From positions 14,221-78,220 of the forward strand of contig CAYFPS010000013.1 in assembly GCA_964345075.1 (NCBI GenBank): a stretch of 64,000 nt of DNA, read 5' to 3'. Position 1 is the stretch's first letter. Every line of letters begins with the position of its first letter. Below, in pieces: positions 1 to 8,865 of the stretch. The position numbers and the translations under genes are program-made. This stretch comes from CAYFPS01 sp964345075 (lineage in GTDB: Bacteria; CAIWAD01). The notes beneath the pieces are model-generated. The model made no database searches. It was not told the origin of the DNA and saw nothing but the letters and a program-made list of their open reading frames with translations.

Positions 1-1
1 C

Positions 2-3000
2 TGGGATGGCGGGGCGGGCTCCCACGTGACCGATCTGGACTATGTGTTGTATACGGGAAGCGATGATCTGCCCGAGGTGTATTACGGACGCTTCAGCGCC
101 CGTGATGCAGCACAGCTGCAGGCACAGATCGACAAGACACTCGAGTACGAACAGTACCAGATGCCGGATCCGGGCTATCTTGGCCAAAGCGTCCTGATCG
201 CTGGTGTGGACAGCGGCTATGCTCCCACCCATGGCAACGGTCAGATCAACTACGGCACGACCTACTACTTCAATGCTGCCCATGGCATCACGTCCAGCAC
301 CTATCTCTATCCGACATCTTCCGAATCATGGGTGGATGCGCAGGTCGTGGCCGACGTTAGCGCTGGTGCAGGATTCGTGAATTACACGGCGCATGGCAGC
401 CAGACATCCTGGGCTGATCCGTCCTTCACCATCACCAATATCAACTCCTTGAGCAATGCTCACATGTACCCGACGGTTGTCGGTAACTGCTGTCTTACAA
501 ACAGCTTCCAGGTGGAAACCTGTTTTGGTGAAGCCTGGCTGCGCGCGGAGAACAAGGGCGCTATCGGCTACATTGGCGGCTCCAACAACACCTACTGGGA
601 TGAAGACTACTGGTGGGGCGTGGGTTACGGCTCCGTGGTTGGCAGTGGTCCGGCCTATGAGGACACGGGACTTGGCGCATACGATGGAGCCTTCCATGAT
701 CACGGTGAGCCTTTTGCCGACTGGTATACCTGTCAGAGCGCACTGCTGACCCGTGGAAATCTGGCGGTTACCGAGGCAGGTTCAAGCCTGACGACCTACT
801 ATTGGGAGATCTACCACCTGATGGGTGATCCCAGCATCAGCACCTGGCTGGGCGTGCCCGACGCCAATACCGTGTCACACCCGGAGGTGATCTTCCTTGG
901 GCAGGGCAGCCTGAGTCTGAGCGCCGAAGCCTACTCCTATGTAGGCCTGAGTGTTGCCGGCGAGCTCAAGGCTTCCGGCCTGACCGATGCCAGTGGCAAC
1001 CTTACGCTGGACTTCGATCCGATCACGGTAGCCACGGATGCGGATCTTGTTGTCACGCATCACCAGAAGATTCCCGTGATCACAACCATTCCCTGTGTTC
1101 CCAATGACGGAGCCTATGTGACCCTTTCCAGCTATAGCCCGGCGCAGGCCGTATACGGCAGCACGGTGTCGCTGGATGTGGCGCTGGAGAACATTGGAAC
1201 CGTGGGTGCGACGGATGTTACAGCCACCTTGACCACGGCAAACGCCTATGCAAGTCTTGGCGATGGAAGTGAATCCTATGGGACTATTGCCGCCGGTGCC
1301 ACGGCCAATGGTACGGGCGCTTTTGCTTTCAGCCTGGCTGATGGTGTGCCCGATCAGGAAGAGATTCAGTTTGATCTTTCCGTCAGCGGCACGGCCCGTG
1401 ATACATGGAATGCAAGCCTTAACGTGACGGCACAGGCTCCCAGCCTGCATGCGGGCATGACAAGTGTCGATGACGCAGCAGGAGGAAACGGCAACAATCG
1501 CATGGACCCCGGCGAGACCGTAACCCTTGAGATTCCCGTGACGAACAGCGGACACGCCGCTACTATCAGTGGGTCGGCCACGCTTTCCACAAGCTCGACC
1601 TGGATCAGCCTGCTGGATGTATCACAGGCTGTGAATGCGATTAGCGCCGGCGAAACCCGCACTCTTCTTTTTGACGTGCTTGTTTCGGCGGATGCGCCAA
1701 TTGGAACACCGGCGGGCTTCAGCATGGTGCTTGACGCCGGTGCCTATGACATGAACACGGGCTTCACCTTCCCGATCGGTCTGGTGCTCGAGGACTTTGA
1801 AAGTGCGTCCTTCGCTGTTTTCCCCTGGGAGCAGGTGGGAGCCGCCCCCTGGCAGATTGCCGCTTCACCCTACGAGGGCAGCTGGTGCGCCCAGTCCGGA
1901 TCGATCACGCACAATGAGCAGAGCCAGCTGGTGCTGACCGTGGACATTCAGAGCGCCGATGACATCAGCTTCTATTACAAGGTTTCATCGGAGTCCAACT
2001 ACGACTACCTGCGCTTCTACATTGACGGAGTGGAGCAGGCCTCATGGTCCGGCACGGTAGACTGGAGTCTGGGAACCTACCCGGTTAGCGTGGGCACGCA
2101 CACATTCATGTGGGCCTATACCAAGGACGGCTCAGTGGACACAGGCAGCGACTGTGCCTGGATTGATTACATCGTCTTCCCTGCACTTGGCCTGCCGCCT
2201 GCACCAGCCATCTCTGTGGGGCCAACCGATGTCGAGACCTGGGTTGAGCCTGGCTTCATCGGTACCGAGTACCTGACCATTGCCAATCAGGGCGAGGGCG
2301 AGCTGAACTGGTCGGCCTCCTTTACAACAAACAGCCCCACTGTGGCTTCAATTCCTTCCATGAAGCTCGGTAAGGATGAAGCCGACCCGAGACAGGGTCA
2401 TGTATCACGCGACGGGGGTGGCCCGGACAACTTTGGTTACACTTTCGTAGACAGCAATGAGCCTGATGGCCCCACCTATTCATGGGTGGATATCAGTGGC
2501 ATTGGCACGGCAGGAACATTTGGTGATGACTCCAACAGCGGCCCCATCAGTCTGGGCTTCAGCATGCCCTTCTACGGAAACACCTTCAGCTCGGTCAATG
2601 TCTGCTCGAATGGTTTCTTGAGTTTCACCAGTACTTCCACGGCCTATTCGAATCAGGGCATTCCCACAGGTGGCGAGCCGGAGAATCTGATTGCGCCCTT
2701 CTGGGATGACTTGAATCCTTCAAGTGGCGGCACGATTTACACCTGGAGCGATGCAGCCAATGGACGCTTCATTGTCCAGTGGGATGCTGTGCCACGCTAC
2801 GGCAACACTTCCGCGCTCGAGACCTTCCAGGCAATCCTCTACGCCGACGGTAGAATCGTCTTCCAGTACGAGACCATCAGCGACGCCCTGAGTGTGACGG
2901 TCGGTATTGAAAATGCCGACGGAAGTGATGGCCTGGAGGTAGTTGCCAACGCAGACTATCTGGCGAGCGGCATGGCCATTGAGTTTGCCTTTGAAGAGCC

Positions 3001-3406
3001 ATGGTTCTTTGTCACACCGGCATCCGGAACGGTTCTGCCCGGTGGATCTCAGCAGGTGACGCTGGACTTCTCAGCCATGGAGATTCTGGAAGAGGGTGAC
3101 TATCAGGCGATCCTCTACATCAGCAGTAACGATCCATCCAGCCCCTTGCTAAGCATCTCGGTTGTGATGCATGTGGGAACGCTGGCCCTTGACGCTCCCG
3201 TGCTGACCATCAGCTCGCCTAACGCCTGTGCTACACAGATTGACTGGGAGCCCGTCCCGGGGGCGACTGCTTACAAGATCTGGACACGGTCCAGCATGAC
3301 AGAACCATGGCTTCTGGAGGCAACCACGACCTATACCTTCCTGGATATTGACTGCATCATTTCGGGAACACGACGCTTCTATCGTGTTACAGCTGTGATG
3401 GAATAA
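2..3406 (+). CDS. Gingipain-like C25 cysteine peptidase, secreted, 5' truncated by window edge
   Basis: The frame is open to the left edge, so the N-terminus (signal peptide, prodomain) lies outside; the GTG at 26 is internal. The first ~330 residues match the Arg-gingipain catalytic domain: the His of YTAHGS (codon 392-394) and the Cys pair of GNCCLT (488-493) fit the catalytic dyad, followed by CFGEAW and YYWEIYHLMGDPS. Next come an Ig-like stretch (~1080-1790), a cleaved-adhesin-like domain (~1780-2190), a linker with DPRQG, a nidogen-like beta module (~2430-2990) that is also in the S8 protease at 11309-15154, and a C-terminal Fn3-like domain (~3195-3403) ending RVTAVME. In Bacteroidota such proteases leave the cell by T9SS; the sprA and porX genes here fit that. 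Substrate specificity is not known. Confidence 0.9.
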   Translation, partial: WDGGAGSHVTDLDYVLYTGSDDLPEVYYGRFSARDAAQLQAQIDKTLEYEQYQMPDPGYLGQSVLIAGVDSGYAPTHGNGQINYGTTYYFNAAHGITSSTYLYPTSSESWVDAQVVADVSAGAGFVNYTAHGSQTSWADPSFTITNINSLSNAHMYPTVVGNCCLTNSFQVETCFGEAWLRAENKGAIGYIGGSNNTYWDEDYWWGVGYGSVVGSGPAYEDTGLGAYDGAFHDHGEPFADWYTCQSALLTRGNLAVTEAGSSLTTYYWEIYHLMGDPSISTWLGVPDANTVSHPEVIFLGQGSLSLSAEAYSYVGLSVAGELKASGLTDASGNLTLDFDPITVATDADLVVTHHQKIPVITTIPCVPNDGAYVTLSSYSPAQAVYGSTVSLDVALENIGTVGATDVTATLTTANAYASLGDGSESYGTIAAGATANGTGAFAFSLADGVPDQEEIQFDLSVSGTARDTWNASLNVTAQAPSLHAGMTSVDDAAGGNGNNRMDPGETVTLEIPVTNSGHAATISGSATLSTSSTWISLLDVSQAVNAISAGETRTLLFDVLVSADAPIGTPAGFSMVLDAGAYDMNTGFTFPIGLVLEDFESASFAVFPWEQVGAAPWQIAASPYEGSWCAQSGSITHNEQSQLVLTVDIQSADDISFYYKVSSESNYDYLRFYIDGVEQASWSGTVDWSLGTYPVSVGTHTFMWAYTKDGSVDTGSDCAWIDYIVFPALGLPPAPAISVGPTDVETWVEPGFIGTEYLTIANQGEGELNWSASFTTNSPTVASIPSMKLGKDEADPRQGHVSRDGGGPDNFGYTFVDSNEPDGPTYSWVDISGIGTAGTFGDDSNSGPISLGFSMPFYGNTFSSVNVCSNGFLSFTSTSTAYSNQGIPTGGEPENLIAPFWDDLNPSSGGTIYTWSDAANGRFIVQWDAVPRYGNTSALETFQAILYADGRIVFQYETISDALSVTVGIENADGSDGLEVVANADYLASGMAIEFAFEEPWFFVTPASGTVLPGGSQQVTLDFSAMEILEEGDYQAILYISSNDPSSPLLSISVVMHVGTLALDAPVLTISSPNACATQIDWEPVPGATAYKIWTRSSMTEPWLLEATTTYTFLDIDCIISGTRRFYRVTAVME

Positions 3407-3423
3407 GTGGTTCACGCCAAAGA

Positions 3424-3457
3424 AAAAGGGCCATGCCGCTAGCGGCGTGGCCCTTTT
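3424..3457. terminator. Bidirectional intrinsic terminator between C25 peptidase and ppc
   Basis: Long inverted repeat (arm GGGCCATGCCGCT and its near-perfect complement, one G-U) flanked by A-run and T-run. It sits between two convergent genes and can serve both strands. Confidence 0.85.
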
Positions 3458-3458
3458 G

Positions 3459-6167
3459 TTATCCGGTGTTTCCCATGGCTCTCGCCAGGCCGCGAACACT
3501 CTCGAAGAGCGCATCAAGCAGGAGGCCGGTGGGCGAGCCCTCCTCGCGCCATTGCCTGAGCAGATCAACCTGGATCAGGCTCATCGGGTCGACAAGCGGA
3601 TTACGGAAGCGGATTGATCGCTTAAGGACTGGCTCCCGGTCCAGCAGGTCCACTTCGCCTCTTAAGGAAAGCAGCAGATCGCGGCTTTGCGCAAAGGAGT
3701 CCTCAATCATGGGGAAGATCCCCGCTGACGCTGCAGGAGCCAGTCCTGCGTAGTTAGCGGCAATGCGCATGTCCGCCTTCGCCATGGCGCTTTCCACATC
3801 GGCAAGCAGTGTCTGGAAGAAGGGCCAGTTTTGAGCCATCTCGCGCAGAGTGGCTTCATTGCCCTCCTGTATCACGGCGGCAAGCCCCTGACCCAATCCA
3901 TACCAACCCGTAATCAGGTGGCGATTTTGTACCCAGGAAAAGACCCAGGGAATGGCGCGCAGATTTTCCACACCCCTGCCGCTTCGGCGGCTGGCCGGGC
4001 GTGATCCAATCTGCAAGCGTTCAATTACATCTATTGGCGTGGCCGTTCGAAAGTAATCATGAAAGGCAGGGTCGTCTACCAGCTTGCGATAGGCCTGACG
4101 GCTCTCCTCTGTGATACGATTCATCATCCTGACCCATCCCTCACCAGCATGGCTGCGCGGGCTGCAGAGCACGGTGGTCTCCAGCAGGGCGCCAGCTGTC
4201 AGTTCAAGGGTTCTCAAGGCAATGCCGCGCAGTCCATACTTGAGGGGAATCGTCTCACCCTGCTCGGTCATGCGCAGGCGACCCTGCACTGCGCCGCAAG
4301 GGTCGGCGAGGATTGCCTGGCGGGGCTTGCCGCCTCCGCGACTGACTGTTCCGCCGCGGCCATGAAAGTAAATCAGTTCGATACCGGCGCGATTGGAAAC
4401 GGCCAGCAGCGCTTCCTGCGCCTGATAGAGTGACCAGCGGCTGGCCGTGATCCCGCCACTTTTGCTTGAATCGCTGTAGCCCAGCATGACCATTTGGCGG
4501 CTCTTGCGTGATACAATCTGCCGCATGCAGAGTTCATTCTCATAAAGAGCCTGCAGGGCCTTTGGCGCGTGATTCAAGTCGTCGACGGTTTCAAAAAGAG
4601 GACAGAGATTTAGCTCTACACAGCCCTTCTTGTCCACTGATTCGAGGCCCGCATGCAGGGCCGCAAAATGCAGGGCGAGCAGGTCGTCCGGGTTTCGCGC
4701 CATGGACAGGATAAAGGGCCCGATGGCATCCTCCCCGTAATCCCGGGCGAGATCCTTGATGGTGCGAAGCACATCCAGGGTAGAAAGGGTCTGGCTATCA
4801 CTTCCCGTGTAGGGCTCTGTTTCCCACTGGCGTTTTTCGATGGCCAGCTCCAGAATCCGGGCGCGTTCCTCAGCAGGCTTATCGCCAAACGATGTATCAC
4901 CCAGGAGCTCGGATGCCGCATGACGCAGGACCAGCGAATCCTGACGGACATCGAGGGTTACCAGATGAAAGCCGAAACAGTGAACGCGGTGCAGCAACCG
5001 TTTGACAAAGGGTAGACCGCCATGCTTGCCGCCCTTTGCCGCAAGGCTTTGAGCCATCAGCTCCAGATCTGCGATGAACGCGGAAGGGTGCTGATAGGCC
5101 AGTTGCCCGCTGGCACTGATCGCCCGCAGTCGTCTGCGCATGTGGTGCAGCAGAACACGATAGGGCATATCACGGTGACGAGCGGGAATGCTTTCACGAA
5201 AAGCCGTGTCACGTTCAAGTAGCCCGGCACACAAGGTGTTCAGTGCCTTCGATGCATAGTCCGGCGATTGTGAAAAATGCGAAAGCAGGCCACTGACTTC
5301 ACGCAGGTATCGTGATACAATCAGCTCACGCTGTCGTGACAGCGCCGCGAGCATGGTTCCGGCGTGGATGTTTGGATTTCCATCCATGTCACCGCCTACC
5401 CAGCTTCCAAAAAAGAGCGGGCGACGGGGCAGGGCAATCCCGTGGTCCTGCCCGAAGACCTGCTCGAGCGACTGCTCCAGCTCTTCGTGTACGGCAGGGA
5501 CAACGCGGTAGAGGATTTCAACCACGTAATACAGGACAAATTCCATCTCGTCGGCAACCGTCAGCCCGGATGCTTCATGCTCCTCTGTTTGCCAGAGCAG
5601 GGTGATTTCAGCTTCCAGGCGCTCGTGGACACGGCGTTTCTCTTCAGGCGTCATTTGCGGCTGCTCGATTCGATCGACCAGCGCGCGTGCAATGCGCTGG
5701 GTCTTGTCCAGAACAGAGCGCCGCTCGGCCCGCGTGGGGTGCGCCGTGAAAACAGGCTGAAGGCGCATCTGGGCCAATGTTTCGCCAATCTGACTTGCGC
5801 CAACACCCTGATCGTGCAGGCGCTGTATCACGTCACGAAGTGATCCTGTCTGGTTCGTGTTCGTTGCCAGATACTGCCTGCGCCGGCGAATGCGCTGTAC
5901 CTGCTCGGCCATGTTCATCAGGGAAAAGTGCGTGGAGAAGGCCTTGAGAGTCTGCCTGGCCAGCTCTGGCTCCATTTTCGGGAGCATGCCGCTTGCCGGT
6001 TCAGCAGTTGGATTCTTGTCGCGGGATTCCCGGAAACGCTTCAGTGTATCACAGAGGTCCTGTCGACCCTGTTCCTCAAGAACCACTTCCAGCAAAGACC
6101 CCAGCAGCTGAATGTCTTCGAGCAGTTGTGGATCCTGAAGAGATGTTCCGGCCGTGTTCTGATTCAT
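3459..6167 (-). CDS. ppc: Phosphoenolpyruvate carboxylase
   Basis: Carboxylates PEP to oxaloacetate in the cytoplasm (anaplerosis). Family signatures are clear: FTAHPTRAERRSVL with the catalytic His, GSWVGGDMDGNPN, MLGYSDSSKSGGI, FHGRGGTVSRGGG, and the typical C-terminus ending MGNTG. The frame extends upstream to 6230, but that would overlap the TPR gene; the ATG at 6167 (MNQNTAG) lies 9 bases after the TPR stop and gives ~902 residues, normal for bacterial PEPC. No strong ribosome binding site is visible at this ATG, so translational coupling to the TPR gene is likely. With the nearby aspartate aminotransferase and PEP carboxykinase it forms an oxaloacetate cluster. Confidence 0.95.
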   Translation of the reverse strand: MNQNTAGTSLQDPQLLEDIQLLGSLLEVVLEEQGRQDLCDTLKRFRESRDKNPTAEPASGMLPKMEPELARQTLKAFSTHFSLMNMAEQVQRIRRRRQYLATNTNQTGSLRDVIQRLHDQGVGASQIGETLAQMRLQPVFTAHPTRAERRSVLDKTQRIARALVDRIEQPQMTPEEKRRVHERLEAEITLLWQTEEHEASGLTVADEMEFVLYYVVEILYRVVPAVHEELEQSLEQVFGQDHGIALPRRPLFFGSWVGGDMDGNPNIHAGTMLAALSRQRELIVSRYLREVSGLLSHFSQSPDYASKALNTLCAGLLERDTAFRESIPARHRDMPYRVLLHHMRRRLRAISASGQLAYQHPSAFIADLELMAQSLAAKGGKHGGLPFVKRLLHRVHCFGFHLVTLDVRQDSLVLRHAASELLGDTSFGDKPAEERARILELAIEKRQWETEPYTGSDSQTLSTLDVLRTIKDLARDYGEDAIGPFILSMARNPDDLLALHFAALHAGLESVDKKGCVELNLCPLFETVDDLNHAPKALQALYENELCMRQIVSRKSRQMVMLGYSDSSKSGGITASRWSLYQAQEALLAVSNRAGIELIYFHGRGGTVSRGGGKPRQAILADPCGAVQGRLRMTEQGETIPLKYGLRGIALRTLELTAGALLETTVLCSPRSHAGEGWVRMMNRITEESRQAYRKLVDDPAFHDYFRTATPIDVIERLQIGSRPASRRSGRGVENLRAIPWVFSWVQNRHLITGWYGLGQGLAAVIQEGNEATLREMAQNWPFFQTLLADVESAMAKADMRIAANYAGLAPAASAGIFPMIEDSFAQSRDLLLSLRGEVDLLDREPVLKRSIRFRNPLVDPMSLIQVDLLRQWREEGSPTGLLLDALFESVRGLARAMGNTG

Positions 6168-6175
6168 CTTGTCGA

Positions 6176-7453
6176 TCAGCTTTCGTGAAGGAAGTACTCG
6201 CCGGCCTTGTGACCCGAGCAGTTCGGACACAGGCCATGACTGAACTGTGCTTCCGAGTGTGCAGACACATAGTTTTCGATCTGTGTCCAGTAGCCGTCAT
6301 CGTCGCGGATTTTCTTGCAGGAGGAGCAGATGGGCAGCAGACCGCGCAGCGTTCGAACTTGTGCCAGAGCTTCATGCAGCTTCTGATTGGATTCCAGCAG
6401 CTCCTCGTTTAACTCTTCGAGGAGCTTCTTTTCATGGATGGCCATCTCGGTCTGGTGTCGCACCAGCGCTTCACTACGCATGCGCGCGGCTTCCTTGCTG
6501 AAAAGCTCACGGTGTTGCAGCAAGGTCTCGCGATACCAGTGCGCGGCTTCCTCGTAATTGCCGGCTGCCGCATTGAGGCGGGCCAGCGCCTCACTTGTGT
6601 TCAGAGCTTCCCGGTCGCGGCCAAGCTTTTGGGCAAGTTCCTGCGCCTGCTTGAAGCATTCTCCGGCTTCGGTCCACTGTTTCAGGGCCTCAAGGCACTC
6701 TCCTCGTGTGCTCAATAGCCCCAGATAGTCTTCCTGTCTGGCCTTGGAGTCAACCGTCTCAAGCGCTTTGCCTGTCAACTCAAGGGCTTCTTCAACCTTG
6801 CCCCGCTTGAGCTCGATCTCCGCCTTGACGGCAAGCAGGCTGCCAAGCAGTTCTGGAATTTCCTGCTTCTGTTGAAGATCATCCGCGCGCTGACAGGCTG
6901 TCTGAGCCGCTTCCAGGTGCCCACTGCGTAATTGGGACTGTGCCAGATTGATGCGGGCTTTCAATTCTTCAACATGGTCGCCGTCGCTACTACAAATGCG
7001 CGCGGCCGCCTCAAAGGCCTCGGAGGCCTCGTCGAATTGGTCCAGGTAATGATGAGCGACGGCCAGGTTGTTAAGTGTTGCCGCCTGTGATACAGGCAGG
7101 CCTTCAGCGCGAATTTTACGCAGGATCGAAAGGTATGCCTGCAGGGCAAGTTCGTAGTGCCCCTGTGACAGATGAATCATGCCAAGATTGCTCAGGATGC
7201 CGATCTCATTGTCCACGTCTTTCTGGCTGCGGGTAATTTCGAGCGCTTCCAGAAAGCGGCGACGCGCTTCGGAGAAGTCTTTCTTGAACATGCTGGCAAC
7301 GCCCAGAGCGTTCAGCCCCATGCGTCTGAGGTCATCCCTCTTTTGCTGCTGGCCAAAAATGAGCAGCCTGTCAGCGGCTTTGGCCAAAACATCGGGATGG
7401 GCTGTGCGGGCCGCTTTCAGGGCCTCAGTCAGGTCTTTTTCGGTCATGCTCAT
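6176..7453 (-). CDS. TPR-repeat protein with C-terminal Cys-rich signalling domain
   Basis: About 425 residues. From residue ~45 to ~310 there are repeated TPR-type helical pairs (for example NNLAVAHHYLDQFDEASEAF), then a charged coiled coil (~320-380), then a C-terminal motif ICSSCKKIRDDDGYW ... FSHGLCPNC. That CxxC...CPxC tail is known from the ends of bacterial signalling proteins such as response regulators and phosphatases and probably binds a metal. The frame is open to 7567, but the ATG at 7453 has GGAG eight bases upstream. It lies 9 bases before ppc, so it is probably co-transcribed. A protein-protein regulator is the best guess; the partner is unknown. Confidence 0.8.
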   Translation of the reverse strand: MSMTEKDLTEALKAARTAHPDVLAKAADRLLIFGQQQKRDDLRRMGLNALGVASMFKKDFSEARRRFLEALEITRSQKDVDNEIGILSNLGMIHLSQGHYELALQAYLSILRKIRAEGLPVSQAATLNNLAVAHHYLDQFDEASEAFEAAARICSSDGDHVEELKARINLAQSQLRSGHLEAAQTACQRADDLQQKQEIPELLGSLLAVKAEIELKRGKVEEALELTGKALETVDSKARQEDYLGLLSTRGECLEALKQWTEAGECFKQAQELAQKLGRDREALNTSEALARLNAAAGNYEEAAHWYRETLLQHRELFSKEAARMRSEALVRHQTEMAIHEKKLLEELNEELLESNQKLHEALAQVRTLRGLLPICSSCKKIRDDDGYWTQIENYVSAHSEAQFSHGLCPNCSGHKAGEYFLHES

Positions 7454-7629
7454 GCCTGATTCTCCAGCGAGGGGACATCGCCTGTTTCGCCTGTGTTCTG
7501 TTTGAACATGGGGGGTTTCGTCCAAGGTAAATAATCGGCCGCGACCAGTGCTTAAGCCCTTCTTCACCTTTGTGCTTGCAGAGGCAGTTGATATCTTGGC
7601 TGTTTACAACTTGACAAGCAGAGGTGGCC

Positions 7630-8847
7630 ATGAGCATCAGTTTTCTTGCCCAGAGCATTGCGGAGTCGCCGACCCTCGCAATGAACGAGCAGGCCCGCAT
7701 TCTGCGTGAATCGGGACAGCCCGTGATCCATCTGGGGGCGGGCGAGCCGATCAGCAAAGCGCCGATTGACGCCATTCGTACAGCGGCTGCGAAGCTTAGC
7801 AGCGCAGATATTCGATACACGCCGGCAGACGGAACACCGGCAATCAAGCAGGCTGTTCTTCGCTACACGGAGGAGCACTACGACAAGGTGCTTGCCCCCG
7901 AGAATGTGGTTGTGTCCGCCGGTGCCAAGCAGTCGATTTCCGGCGTGCTGGCTTCCATCATCAATCAGCAGGACGAGGTGATCATCCCTGCGCCCTACTG
8001 GGTCAGCTATCCCGAGCTGGTCAAGATGTATTACGGCGTGCCGATCATCGTCAAGCCGGAAGACGGCCGTTTTACGCCGCGCATGGAGGACATCACCCGC
8101 GCCGTAACCGGTTACACCAAGGCGATCATCATCAACAGTCCCAACAATCCTTCGGGTGAAGTGTATACGCCGGAGTTTACCCGGGCAATCACGGAGTTCT
8201 GCGAGGAAAAGGGCATCTACCTGATTGTGGATGATATCTACCATCGCCTGGTTTTCGACGGTTACAGCTGGACACCGGCCACGCGCTTTCAGAATGTGGA
8301 CTTCGATGAGGGCAAGCTGATTGTGGTCAACGGCGCCAGCAAGCTCTACGCGATGACCGGCTTCCGCATCGGTTGGACAGTTGCTCCGCGCAAGGTGCAG
8401 GCTGCCATGGCCAAGGTGCAGGCGCAGACGGCCAGCAGCCCGAGCGCGATCAGTCAGGCCGCGGCTGTGGGTGCGATCAACGGCCTGCAAAGTTCGGTGG
8501 AAAACCTGCGGCTTACACTGCAGAACAATGCCGAGGTGATGAAGCAGGAGCTGCGTGCTTTCAATGGCGTGCACCTGCGGGAACCGAAGGGCACCTTCTA
8601 CTGTCTGGCCGATTTCAGCGCTTACGAAAAAGATTCGCGCAAGCTGGCGCAGTTCCTGCTGAAGAAGGTGATGGTCGTAACCGTGCCCGGCATCGAGTTC
8701 GGCGCGGAAGGCCACTTGCGCCTTTCTACGTGTGGCACGGTCAAGGAGATCATGGAAGGCATTGCCCGCATCAAATGGGCGCTGGACCCCGAATCTCCCA
8801 ACGAGATCTATATCGGCGACCGCAAGATGGTTCGCGACTGGGTCTAA
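7630..8847 (+). CDS. Class I/II PLP-dependent aminotransferase (aspartate aminotransferase type)
   Basis: Transfers amino groups between aspartate and 2-oxoglutarate (likely activity), linking oxaloacetate to aspartate. Shows the fold-type I pattern: VIHLGAGEP near the N-terminus, SAGAKQSISG, INSPNNPSG, and the PLP lysine in NGASKLYAMTGFRIGW. Length (~405 residues) is usual for the AspC/PatA-like Ib subgroup. The frame opens with GTG at 7624, but the ATG at 7630 has AGAGG at proper spacing. It is divergent from the TPR-ppc pair and is followed 18 bases later by pckA. Substrate specificity beyond the subgroup is inferred. Confidence 0.9.
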   Translation: MSISFLAQSIAESPTLAMNEQARILRESGQPVIHLGAGEPISKAPIDAIRTAAAKLSSADIRYTPADGTPAIKQAVLRYTEEHYDKVLAPENVVVSAGAKQSISGVLASIINQQDEVIIPAPYWVSYPELVKMYYGVPIIVKPEDGRFTPRMEDITRAVTGYTKAIIINSPNNPSGEVYTPEFTRAITEFCEEKGIYLIVDDIYHRLVFDGYSWTPATRFQNVDFDEGKLIVVNGASKLYAMTGFRIGWTVAPRKVQAAMAKVQAQTASSPSAISQAAAVGAINGLQSSVENLRLTLQNNAEVMKQELRAFNGVHLREPKGTFYCLADFSAYEKDSRKLAQFLLKKVMVVTVPGIEFGAEGHLRLSTCGTVKEIMEGIARIKWALDPESPNEIYIGDRKMVRDWV

Positions 8848-8865
8848 GGATCAGGAGTTCCTTCA

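Noticed and set aside
7564..8715. 383-codon open frame antisense to the aminotransferase
   Set aside because: The aminotransferase is certain and the reverse product has no recognisable domain.
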